From CAYQTL01 sp964420405 (GTDB lineage: Bacteria; Acidobacteriota; Thermoanaerobaculia; Thermoanaerobaculales; Sulfomarinibacteraceae), in assembly GCA_964420405.1 (NCBI GenBank), contig CAYQTL010000008.1, positions 1 through 64,000 on the forward strand: 64,000 nt of DNA. The letters run 5' to 3'. Under the pieces are notes generated by a model. The model was given only the letters and a program-made list of their open reading frames with translations, was not told the origin of the DNA and did no database searches. Position numbers and translations under genes: made by a program. Of this stretch, positions 57,435 through 64,000 are shown piece by piece. How positions within the stretch are numbered: the first letter of the stretch is position 1; every line of letters starts with the position of its first letter.

Positions 57435-59003
57435 ATGAAGGCGACCCAGGCCGCCCTGTCGCGCATCTGGGTCCGACTGCTGGCGTTCAACGTCCTGCTC
57501 GTGTTCCTGCCGGCCGGTGGCATCCTCGTGCTGGACACCTACGAGCGCCACATGCGCGAGGCCCAGGAGCGCACGATGGGCCAGGAGGGGCGGCTGCTGG
57601 CCGCGGCGCTGGAGGCCCACGGCGCCCTGTCCGGGGAGCACGCCCGCCGGATCCTGGTGCAGCTCGGCCAGCGGCACCAGGCGCGGCTGCGGGTGGTCGA
57701 CCGGGAGGGACGTCTGCTGGCCGACTCGTCGCGGCTCGGCCCGCGCCGTGACGAGCTCGCCGCCGAGCCGGGCGCCGACGACCGCGTGGAGGAGTCGCCG
57801 CTGTACCGGATCGGGTCGCTGCCGTTCCGCCTGCTGCGCGGCCTCGACCCCGGCGTGGACCCGGGTGCCGGAGGTGAGGACCTCTACGACCGGACCGACA
57901 GGCTGCTCGGCCGCGAGGTGGAGGACGCCCTCGCCGGACGATACGGCGCCACCACCCGGGTGCTCGACGGCGAGCGGCCGACGGTGCTGCTGTACATCTC
58001 GATCCCGGTGCGGATCGACGGCGCCGTCGAGGGCGCGGTGCTTGTATCCCAGTCGACCCGCCGGGTGCTGTCGGCGCTGTACGCGGTGCGGCTCGACGTG
58101 TTCAAGGTGTTCCTGGCGAGCCTCACCGTGTCGCTGCTGCTGACGGTGGTGATGGCGACCACCATCGCGCGGCCGCTGTCGCGGCTGCGGCGGCGGGCCG
58201 AGGCGATCCTCGACCGCACCGGCCGGTTGCGGGGCTCGTTCACCCCGAGCCGCCGGCGCGACGAGATCGGTGACCTGGAGCGGGCGCTCGCCGAGCTCAC
58301 GCGGCGGCTCGAGGAGCACCTCCGGTTCACCGAGTCGTTCGCGGCCGACGTCTCCCATGAGTTCAAGAACCCCCTCGCGTCGATTCGCACCGCCACCGAG
58401 CTCGCGCTGGAAGCGGACGACGCGGCCGACCGGCGACGGTTCCTGGAGATCACCCAGCGCGAGGTGGCCCGGATGGAGCGCCTGCTGAGCGAGGTGCGGG
58501 AGATCTCGCGCCTCGACGCCGAGCTCGACGAGGCCGCTCGCGAGGACGTCCGCCTGGACGAGATCCTCGCGACTGTGGTCGAGGGCTGCCGCCTGCGGGC
58601 CGGCGACACCGCCCATCTGGTGCTCGCGCTGGCCGACCACGATGTCCGGATCCGCGCCTCTCCGGACCGGATCGTGCAGGTCCTCGACAACCTCCTGGCC
58701 AACGCCGTCAGCTTCACCCCGCACGGCGGCACCGTCACCGTGACGCTTCGCGCCGAGGGCCGCTTCGCCGAGATCACCGTCGCCGACGAGGGTCCGGGGG
58801 TGCCCGAGGAGCACCGCGAGCGGATCTTCGACCGCTTCTTCACCTACCGTCCGGACACCGACCGCACGGGCGGCGTCGGCCATACCGGGCTCGGGCTCGC
58901 GATCGTCAAGGCGATCGTCGACGGCCACGGCGGCGCCGTCCGCGTCGAGCCCCGCCATGGCGGCGGCGCCACGTTCCTCGTGCGACTCCCGCTGGTGAGC
59001 TAG
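57435..59003 (+). CDS. ChvG-like sensor histidine kinase
   Basis: A 522-residue membrane kinase. Transmembrane helices lie near 13-34 and 224-245, with an extracytoplasmic sensor of about 190 residues between them. HAMP follows (PLSRLRRRAEAIL), then the H box FAADVSHEFKNPLASIR with His308, N box DNLLANAVSF, and G boxes DEGPGVP and TGLGLAIV. It phosphorylates the regulator encoded just upstream. ATG 57435 begins five bases after that gene. The TAG stop is formed by the first bases of the 168-bp palindrome. Confidence 0.92.
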   Translation: MKATQAALSRIWVRLLAFNVLLVFLPAGGILVLDTYERHMREAQERTMGQEGRLLAAALEAHGALSGEHARRILVQLGQRHQARLRVVDREGRLLADSSRLGPRRDELAAEPGADDRVEESPLYRIGSLPFRLLRGLDPGVDPGAGGEDLYDRTDRLLGREVEDALAGRYGATTRVLDGERPTVLLYISIPVRIDGAVEGAVLVSQSTRRVLSALYAVRLDVFKVFLASLTVSLLLTVVMATTIARPLSRLRRRAEAILDRTGRLRGSFTPSRRRDEIGDLERALAELTRRLEEHLRFTESFAADVSHEFKNPLASIRTATELALEADDAADRRRFLEITQREVARMERLLSEVREISRLDAELDEAAREDVRLDEILATVVEGCRLRAGDTAHLVLALADHDVRIRASPDRIVQVLDNLLANAVSFTPHGGTVTVTLRAEGRFAEITVADEGPGVPEEHRERIFDRFFTYRPDTDRTGGVGHTGLGLAIVKAIVDGHGGAVRVEPRHGGGATFLVRLPLVS

Positions 59004-59167
59004 GAGGTCGTAGGGCATAGATGGCGGATGGATTTCGGAGCGTCGTGAGATGCCCGTTTTCGGCGGATTCGAGGCGCAGTACTCTGAGTACGGGCCGAGA
59101 ATCCGCCGGAAACGGGCGCTCACGACGCCCGAAAGGCGCCGCCAGTCTATGCCCTACGCCCTCCTAG
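59000..59167 (+). repeat. 168-bp palindromic element, copy 2
   Basis: Identical to copy 1 at 12326-12493 except C at 59142. Starts in the TAG stop of the kinase gene, as copy 1 starts in a TAG stop. It is followed immediately by a GATCCC hexamer tract. Confidence 0.9.
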
Positions 59168-59420
59168 ATCCCGATCCGTTCCCGATCCCGTTCCCGATCC
59201 CGATCCCGATGGCGGCTCGCTCGTCGCGCCGGCATGACACCGTGACCTGGAGGACGGTCCGTCGCATCGTCACGGAGCCGTTCTGCGGGAAGCTCACCGC
59301 GAGCGGGATCGGACGCCGAGACCGCAGGTCGTCGGCGCGGGACCGCGCCCCCACCTTGCGACCACGTCGCGTTTCCGTCACAATGACTGTCGCTCGATCT
59401 CACACCGGGGGGCCGATTCG
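59004..59420 (+). other. 417-base spacer between the kinase and pntAA
   Basis: Contains the second palindromic element, a hexamer tract (59168-59211) and a CACAAT box at 59379-59384 as a possible pntAA promoter (leader about 30 bases). The stretch 59212-59370 shows nothing recognisable. Confidence 0.6.
59168..59211 (+). repeat. GATCCC/GTTCCC hexamer tract
   Basis: Seven hexamer units ending GATGG, directly abutting the 168-bp palindrome. Confidence 0.75.
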
Positions 59421-60593
59421 ATGATCGTCGGAGTACCGAAGGAGACGTTCGAGGGAGAGACGCGGGTCGCGCTGGTGCCCGGCTCCCTCGCCGCGCTGGC
59501 CACGGCCGGCTGCGAGGTGATCGTGGAACGGGGCGCCGGGACCGCCGCCGGGTACGCCGACGACGCGTACTCCGCGAAGGGTGCCCGCATCGTGGACCGG
59601 GAGGAGGTCCACGGGAGCGCCGACGTGATCGCCCGCGTCCGCGTCGCCGGGGCCGACCCGGCAGGCTCCGTCGCCGACGAAGGTCGTCTCCGGGCCGGCC
59701 AGGCGGTGATCGGATTCTGCGAGCCGCTGTCGGAGCCCGCCGCGGCGGAGCGGTTCGCGGCCACCGGCGCGTCCCTGCTGTCGATGGAGCTGATGCCGCG
59801 GATCACCCGCGCCCAGACCATGGACGCGCTGTCCTCCATGGCGACCATCGCCGGCTACAAGGCGGTGCTGCTCGCCGCCAACCACCTGCCCAAGATGTTC
59901 CCGATGATGATGACCGCCGCAGGCACCATCAAGCCCGCGAAGGTCTTCGTCGTCGGCGCCGGCGTCGCCGGCCTGCAGGCGATCGCGACCGCGCGCAAGA
60001 ACGGCGGCGTGGTCGAGGCGTACGACGTGCGGCCGGCGGTCAAGGAGCAGGTCCGGAGCCTCGGCGCCAGGTTCGTCGAGATGGAGCTGGAGACCGGCGC
60101 CGCCGAGGACGCCGGCGGCTACGCCAAGCAGCTCGGAGAGGAGTTCTACCGCCGCCAGCGGGAGCTGATGCACCAGGTGGTGGCGGCGAGCGACGTCGTC
60201 ATCACCACCGCCGCCATCCCCGGCAAGAAGGCACCGGTGCTCGTGACCGCAGAGATGGTCCGGGCGATGCCGCTCGGCTCGGTGGTCGTCGACCTAGCGG
60301 CGGAGCGGGGCGGCAACTGCGAGCTGACCCGTGCCGGCGAGACCGTCGTCGAAGGCGGCGTGACGATCCTGGGGCCGGTCAACGTTCCGGCGACGGTGCC
60401 GTTCCACGCCAGCCAGATGTACGCCAAGAACGTCACCACCTTCCTGCTGCACCTGATCGAGGACGGCGCGCTGTCGCTGGAGCGCGACGACGAGATCGTG
60501 CAGGGAACCCTCGTCGCCCACGGCGGGAAGGTGGTCCACGAGCGGGTCCTGCAGGCGCTCGGCGCCGCGGGGGAAGGGAGCGCCGCGTCATGA
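59421..60593 (+). CDS. pntAA: NAD(P) transhydrogenase alpha-1 subunit
   Basis: A 390-residue NAD(H)-binding subunit of the proton-translocating transhydrogenase. It opens IVGVPKETFEGETRVALVP, has GAGVAGLQAIATA as dinucleotide fold and TAAIPGKKAPVLVT, all family hallmarks. The alpha chain is split, as in Rhodospirillum: the two membrane helix-bearing parts are separate genes. The complex uses proton motive force to make NADPH. Overlaps pntAB by four bases (ATGA). Confidence 0.95.
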   Translation: MIVGVPKETFEGETRVALVPGSLAALATAGCEVIVERGAGTAAGYADDAYSAKGARIVDREEVHGSADVIARVRVAGADPAGSVADEGRLRAGQAVIGFCEPLSEPAAAERFAATGASLLSMELMPRITRAQTMDALSSMATIAGYKAVLLAANHLPKMFPMMMTAAGTIKPAKVFVVGAGVAGLQAIATARKNGGVVEAYDVRPAVKEQVRSLGARFVEMELETGAAEDAGGYAKQLGEEFYRRQRELMHQVVAASDVVITTAAIPGKKAPVLVTAEMVRAMPLGSVVVDLAAERGGNCELTRAGETVVEGGVTILGPVNVPATVPFHASQMYAKNVTTFLLHLIEDGALSLERDDEIVQGTLVAHGGKVVHERVLQALGAAGEGSAAS

Positions 60594-60883
60594 GCGACCT
60601 GGTCATGCTGCTGACCGTCTTCGTGCTGGCGATCTTCGTCGGCTTCGAGATCATCACCAAGGTCCCGCCGACCCTCCACACGCCGCTGATGTCGGGATCC
60701 AACGCGATCTCGGGCATCACGATCATCGGCGCGCTGATCCTGGCGGGCGTGCTGGCGGACGACCCGACCTACCATCCGCTCGCCAAGACGATGGCGTTCG
60801 TGGCGGTGATCTTCGCGACCATCAACGTGGTGGGGGGGTTCCTGGTCACCCACCGCATGCTCAAGATGTTCAAGCGCAGGTGA
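60590..60883 (+). CDS. pntAB: NAD(P) transhydrogenase alpha-2 subunit
   Basis: A 97-residue subunit with three transmembrane helices (LVMLLTVFVLAIFVGFEII, ISGITIIGALILAGVLA, MAFVAVIFATINVVGGFLV), the KVPPTLHTPLMSGSNAISG loop and the TMA motif typical of PntAB. It overlaps the genes on both sides by four bases, fitting equimolar expression. Confidence 0.95.
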   Translation: MSDLVMLLTVFVLAIFVGFEIITKVPPTLHTPLMSGSNAISGITIIGALILAGVLADDPTYHPLAKTMAFVAVIFATINVVGGFLVTHRMLKMFKRR

Positions 60884-62445
60884 CGGCGATGGACCTGCAG
60901 AACCTCGTCAACGTCGTCTACGTCGTCGCGGCGGTGCTCTTCATCCTCGACCTCAAGATGCTCGCCCATCCCAAGACCGCCGTGCGAGGCAACGTCCTGG
61001 GCTTCCTCGGGATGGCCCTCGCGATCGCCGCGACCCTGATCAGCGGCCGGTTCGACTGGGTCTACCTGGCGGCGGCGGTCGCCATCGGCGCGGTCGTCGG
61101 CGCGGTCGCCGCGGTGCGGGTCAAGATGACCGCGATGCCAGAGATGGTGGGCATCTTCAACGGCTTCGGCGGCGGCGCCTCGGTGCTGGTCGCCGGCTCG
61201 GCCCTGATCGCGACCTTCGCCGCCGTCGGTCATGCCGGCGTCGCGCCCGAGAACCTCCAGATGCGGATCGCCACCGTGCTGTCCGGGCTGATCGGCTCGG
61301 TGACGTTCTTCGGCAGCTACGTGGCGTTCGGCAAGCTCGCCGAGTTCCTGTGCGTGAGGTGGAAGCTGCACCCGTGGCAGCGGGTCGTGAAGTACGGGTT
61401 CTCGCTGGCGGTCGCGGTCGGCGGCGTCTGGTACGGGGTGATCCACGGGCTCGACCCGCTGTCGGCCGTGTTCGTCGTCTCGTCGCTGCTGATCGCCGGG
61501 ATCCTGCTGCGCAGGAAGGACCGCTTCCCGGGGATGGACGCGGTGAAGATCGCCTCCGCACTCGCCGCCGCAGGGTTCGGCGTGACGGTGGTGCTCAAAC
61601 CCGAGATGACGTTCCTGTTCTGGGTGCTGGTGGCGGTCTCGGGCGTGCTCGGCGTGCTGCTGACGCTGTCCATCGGCGGCGCCGACATGCCGGTTGTGAT
61701 CGCGCTGCTCAACTCCTACTCCGGACTCGCGGCCGCCGCCACCGGCTTCGTGATCGACAACACGGTGCTGATCATCGCCGGCTCCCTGGTGGGCGCCTCC
61801 GGCCTGATCCTGACCAACATCATGTGCAAGGCGATGAACCGGTCGCTCGCCAACGTCCTGTTCGGGACCATGGGGCCGACCGCCGACACGCCCGACGCCG
61901 ACGAGGTCTACCGCACCGTCACCGCGGCCAGCGCCGAGGAGGTCGCGATGGTGCTCGAGACCGCGCAGCGCGTGGTGATCGTGCCGGGCTACGGAATGGC
62001 GGTGGCGCAGGCCCAGCACGCCGTCCGCGACCTCGCGACCCAGCTCGAGACCATGGGGATCGAGGTCGAGTACGCCATCCACCCGGTTGCCGGACGGATG
62101 CCCGGCCACATGAACGTGCTGCTCGCCGAAGCGGACGTGCCGTACGACAAGCTCGTCGAGATGGACGCGATCAACCCGACCATGGCCCAGGTGGACGTGG
62201 CGATCGTTCTCGGCGCCAACGACGTCGTCAACCCGGTGGCGCGGACCGACCCCTCCAGCCCGATCGCCGGCATGCCGATCATCGACGTCGACAAGGCGCG
62301 GACGGTGGTCGTGATCAAGCGCTCCCTGAGCCCCGGGTTCGCCGGCATCCCGAACCCGCTGTTCGCCGCCGACAACACGCTGATGTACTTCAACGACGGC
62401 AAGAAGGCGATTCTCGACCTGCTCGCCGCCGTGAAGGACCTGTAG
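60880..62445 (+). CDS. pntB: NAD(P) transhydrogenase beta subunit
   Basis: A 521-residue subunit from GTG 60880 (GTGA overlap; an ATG at 60889 is possible). About eight helices form the proton channel, followed by the NADP-binding domain III with VIVPGYGMAVAQAQH, HPVAGRMPGHMNVLLAEA, GANDVVNP and KRSLSPGFAGI. Its TAG stop lies at the start of a long hairpin without U-tract. Confidence 0.95.
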   Translation: MTAMDLQNLVNVVYVVAAVLFILDLKMLAHPKTAVRGNVLGFLGMALAIAATLISGRFDWVYLAAAVAIGAVVGAVAAVRVKMTAMPEMVGIFNGFGGGASVLVAGSALIATFAAVGHAGVAPENLQMRIATVLSGLIGSVTFFGSYVAFGKLAEFLCVRWKLHPWQRVVKYGFSLAVAVGGVWYGVIHGLDPLSAVFVVSSLLIAGILLRRKDRFPGMDAVKIASALAAAGFGVTVVLKPEMTFLFWVLVAVSGVLGVLLTLSIGGADMPVVIALLNSYSGLAAAATGFVIDNTVLIIAGSLVGASGLILTNIMCKAMNRSLANVLFGTMGPTADTPDADEVYRTVTAASAEEVAMVLETAQRVVIVPGYGMAVAQAQHAVRDLATQLETMGIEVEYAIHPVAGRMPGHMNVLLAEADVPYDKLVEMDAINPTMAQVDVAIVLGANDVVNPVARTDPSSPIAGMPIIDVDKARTVVVIKRSLSPGFAGIPNPLFAADNTLMYFNDGKKAILDLLAAVKDL

Positions 62446-62503
62446 GAGAGCGCCACCGCCTGCTCCGATGCGTCGCATCGGAGCAGGTGCTCGGCGCTCT
62501 CCT
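62444..62503 (+). terminator. Long two-part hairpin overlapping the pntB stop
   Basis: Outer stem of 11 perfect base pairs (62444-62454 with 62493-62503) and inner stem of 13 perfect pairs (62459-62471 with 62475-62487, loop GTC). The stop codon lies in the outer left arm. There is no U-tract, so the mechanism of any termination is unclear. Confidence 0.55.
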
Positions 62504-62550
62504 GCGGATTCCGGTGGCGAGCCCCTCACGGCCAGCGTGGTGGTGACGGG

Positions 62551-62556
62551 TATCAT
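62551..62556 (+). promoter_or_regulatory. Predicted leaderless -10 box for the gene at 62563
   Basis: TATCAT exactly six bases before GTG 62563. Confidence 0.55.
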
Positions 62557-62562
62557 CGGCTC

Positions 62563-64000
62563 GTGCGCTGGGCGACGGCCTTCATGCTCGTGCTCGCGGT
62601 CGCACCGTCGGCCGGTGGAACGGAAACCGTCGAGCTCGTGGTGGACGCGTCGGCGGGGGTGTGGCGGCAGGGATCCGACGGGCGCCCCGTGGCGGACGCG
62701 GTGCGCCGGATCCTGCAGGGAGCGTGGTGCCGGCTCGCCGCGGTCGACGAGCCGCCGGCGGTGCGGCTGCGCTGGATGGGCGGCGATCCCGGCGCGGTCG
62801 CCGACGGCTGCCTCGCGGTGGACGCCACCGCCGAGCTCGACCTGGCGGACGTCGTCCACCTCGCCGAGGTCTTCGATCGCCGCCCCGCCGGTGGGCCTCG
62901 CCCCCTGGTCCGGGCGATCGAGGCGGCCGCGGCGACCGCGCCGCGGCGGATCGTGGTCCTCGCCGCGGGTCTGGACGGGTGCGGCTTCGAGCTGGGCGAC
63001 ATCGACGTGCCGGACGGTACCGCCCTCGAAATCCTCGCCGTGGAGGTGCGGCCCGGAGGCCTGGCCGGACTGCCCGAGGGCCTGACGGTGCGCCCGGTGG
63101 GGCCGGGGGCGGGCGCCGCAGACGCGCTCGCCTCAGCGCTGCTCGGCGCCGAGCCGCCGCGGGCCCGCGACGCCGAGATCGAGGTCTCCTTCGAGCCGGC
63201 CTCCGAGGACGCCACCGTCACCGTCACCGATACCCTCGGCGGTCAGAGCTGGGAGCTGTACCGGCGCCGGGACGGGAGCTGGCGGACGAAGGCGCCGCCC
63301 GGACCCTACCGGCTGGTGGCCACCGACGGCGCCGCCGTCGTCGACGTCGTCGACCTTTTCGCTCCCTCGGGTGGGCGGCTCACGCTGGACATCGGGACGC
63401 CACCGAGGCTCGACCTCGAGGTGGCCACCGATCCCGCGTCCGCCACCGAGCCGCTGGCCGTCCGGGTCTGGGGCCGGGCCGACGCCCCGCTGTGGCTCGC
63501 GGTGGTCCGCGGAGACGCACCGGCGGATGCCCTCGCCGGGGCCGTCCGACTGCCCGCCGGAGAGCGCGATGGCGTGCTGCGGGTGCCCGACCTCGCGGGT
63601 CCGGCCGAGCTGCGGGCCCATCTGGAGCTGCCCTCCGGCGCCCGCCGCCTGGCCGCTCGCACCGAGCTGCTGGTGCATCCCGCGGTCGCCGAGCTGGCGG
63701 CGCCAGAGCGCTCGGAGGTCGACACCTCGCTGGAGGTCGGCTGGACAGGCCCCGGCGCCCCCGGCGACCTCGTGACCGTGGCCGCTGCCGAGGCGCCGGC
63801 CGGGGAGTTCGCCCGCTGCCGCCCGGCCGGCGAGCGCGGCGACACGACCTTCCTCACCCCGTCCCCCCCGGGGCCATACGAGGTGCGCTACGTGAGCGGG
63901 ATATCCGGCCGCGCGCTCGGCCGGGCCTCGCTGGAGGTGTTCGAGATCCTCGCCCGCCTCGACGCGCCCCCCCGGGTCGAGGTGTCCGGTCGGCTCGAGG
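62563..64000 (+). CDS. Secreted protein with a degenerate VWA-like domain (partial, runs off the end)
   Basis: At least 479 residues, with the frame open to the window end. The signal peptide is VRWATAFMLVLAVAPSAGG. ETVELVVDASAGVW corresponds to the start of a VWA domain, where DxSxS would coordinate metal; here it is DASAG. GGPRPLVRAIEAAA matches the usual G-TPL-AL helix, and RRIVVLAAGLDGCGFEL the later strand that normally reads VLVTDG. So the fold is likely kept but the MIDAS metal site lost. Beyond residue 210 several beta-sandwich-like domains follow. Function unknown. A TATCAT box six bases upstream fixes the start. Confidence 0.7.
   Translation, partial: MRWATAFMLVLAVAPSAGGTETVELVVDASAGVWRQGSDGRPVADAVRRILQGAWCRLAAVDEPPAVRLRWMGGDPGAVADGCLAVDATAELDLADVVHLAEVFDRRPAGGPRPLVRAIEAAAATAPRRIVVLAAGLDGCGFELGDIDVPDGTALEILAVEVRPGGLAGLPEGLTVRPVGPGAGAADALASALLGAEPPRARDAEIEVSFEPASEDATVTVTDTLGGQSWELYRRRDGSWRTKAPPGPYRLVATDGAAVVDVVDLFAPSGGRLTLDIGTPPRLDLEVATDPASATEPLAVRVWGRADAPLWLAVVRGDAPADALAGAVRLPAGERDGVLRVPDLAGPAELRAHLELPSGARRLAARTELLVHPAVAELAAPERSEVDTSLEVGWTGPGAPGDLVTVAAAEAPAGEFARCRPAGERGDTTFLTPSPPGPYEVRYVSGISGRALGRASLEVFEILARLDAPPRVEVSGRLE

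Overview
The window is a 64 kb piece of a very GC-rich, densely coding bacterial chromosome. Predicted lipoproteins, an LpxL-like acyltransferase, a B12/siderophore-type uptake system and a three-subunit proton-pumping transhydrogenase indicate a Gram-negative cell. An FG-GAP protein with a DGFESG-type C-terminal tail, TIGR03663/DUF2298 membrane proteins, SPFH pairs and degenerate VWA-like secreted proteins would fit an uncultured Acidobacteriota lineage such as Thermoanaerobaculia. That placement is inference: there is no rRNA or other marker here. I saw no rRNA, tRNA, prophage, IS transposase or CRISPR array.

Layout. 0-2 kb: the end of an RHS-type protein and a secreted seven-repeat FG-GAP protein. 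2-11.4 kb: metal/cofactor uptake (BtuCD-like permease and ATPase, FeoA-FeoB plus a tiny membrane protein, BtuF-like binding lipoprotein), interrupted by an unusual cysteine-periodic lipoprotein, a zinc-ribbon membrane protein and an amidohydrolase lipoprotein. 11.5-17.7 kb: YqfO-like protein, two hypotheticals, an SPFH pair, a small glycosyltransferase and a peptidase-MA-like protease. 17.7-24 kb: chorismatase, LPLAT acyltransferase, double hot-dog dehydratase, methyltransferase, TPR protein and B12-binding radical SAM enzyme, resembling parts of an aryl-polyene/xanthomonadin-type pathway but without ketosynthases or carrier proteins. 24-32 kb: alkaline phosphatase, a DrrAB-like ABC exporter, a SpoIIE-type phosphatase and a methyltransferase. 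32.5-36.1 kb: a leaderless operon of a GMC small subunit, a GMC oxidoreductase and a ThDP enzyme. 36-44 kb: methyltransferase, DoxX, then a polyprenyl-phosphate glycosyltransferase, an Agl23-like protein fused to a beta-propeller, and a DUF2298 protein. 43.7-46 kb: LpdD-like protein, M50 protease and IspG. 46-55.4 kb: SixA, a MASE1/HD-GYP-like protein, a thioredoxin-like/M23/GHMP-kinase operon, a cholesterol-oxidase-like GMC enzyme and RecD2. 56.7-62.4 kb: a two-component system and PntAA-PntAB-PntB. 62.6 kb to the end: a secreted protein with a degenerate VWA domain, cut by the window edge.

Non-coding DNA is the most unusual part. Most larger spacers carry hexanucleotide-periodic tracts (GATCCC/GTTCCC and relatives). 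A composite element of several hundred bases recurs three times with conserved module order. A 168-bp near-perfect palindrome occurs twice, 46.7 kb apart, each time supplying the TAG stop of the upstream gene, and three further long hairpins without U-tracts also enclose stop codons. At least fourteen genes have a TANNNT-like -10 box exactly 6-7 bases before the start codon, which predicts widespread leaderless transcription; another group of genes carries clear Shine-Dalgarno sequences.
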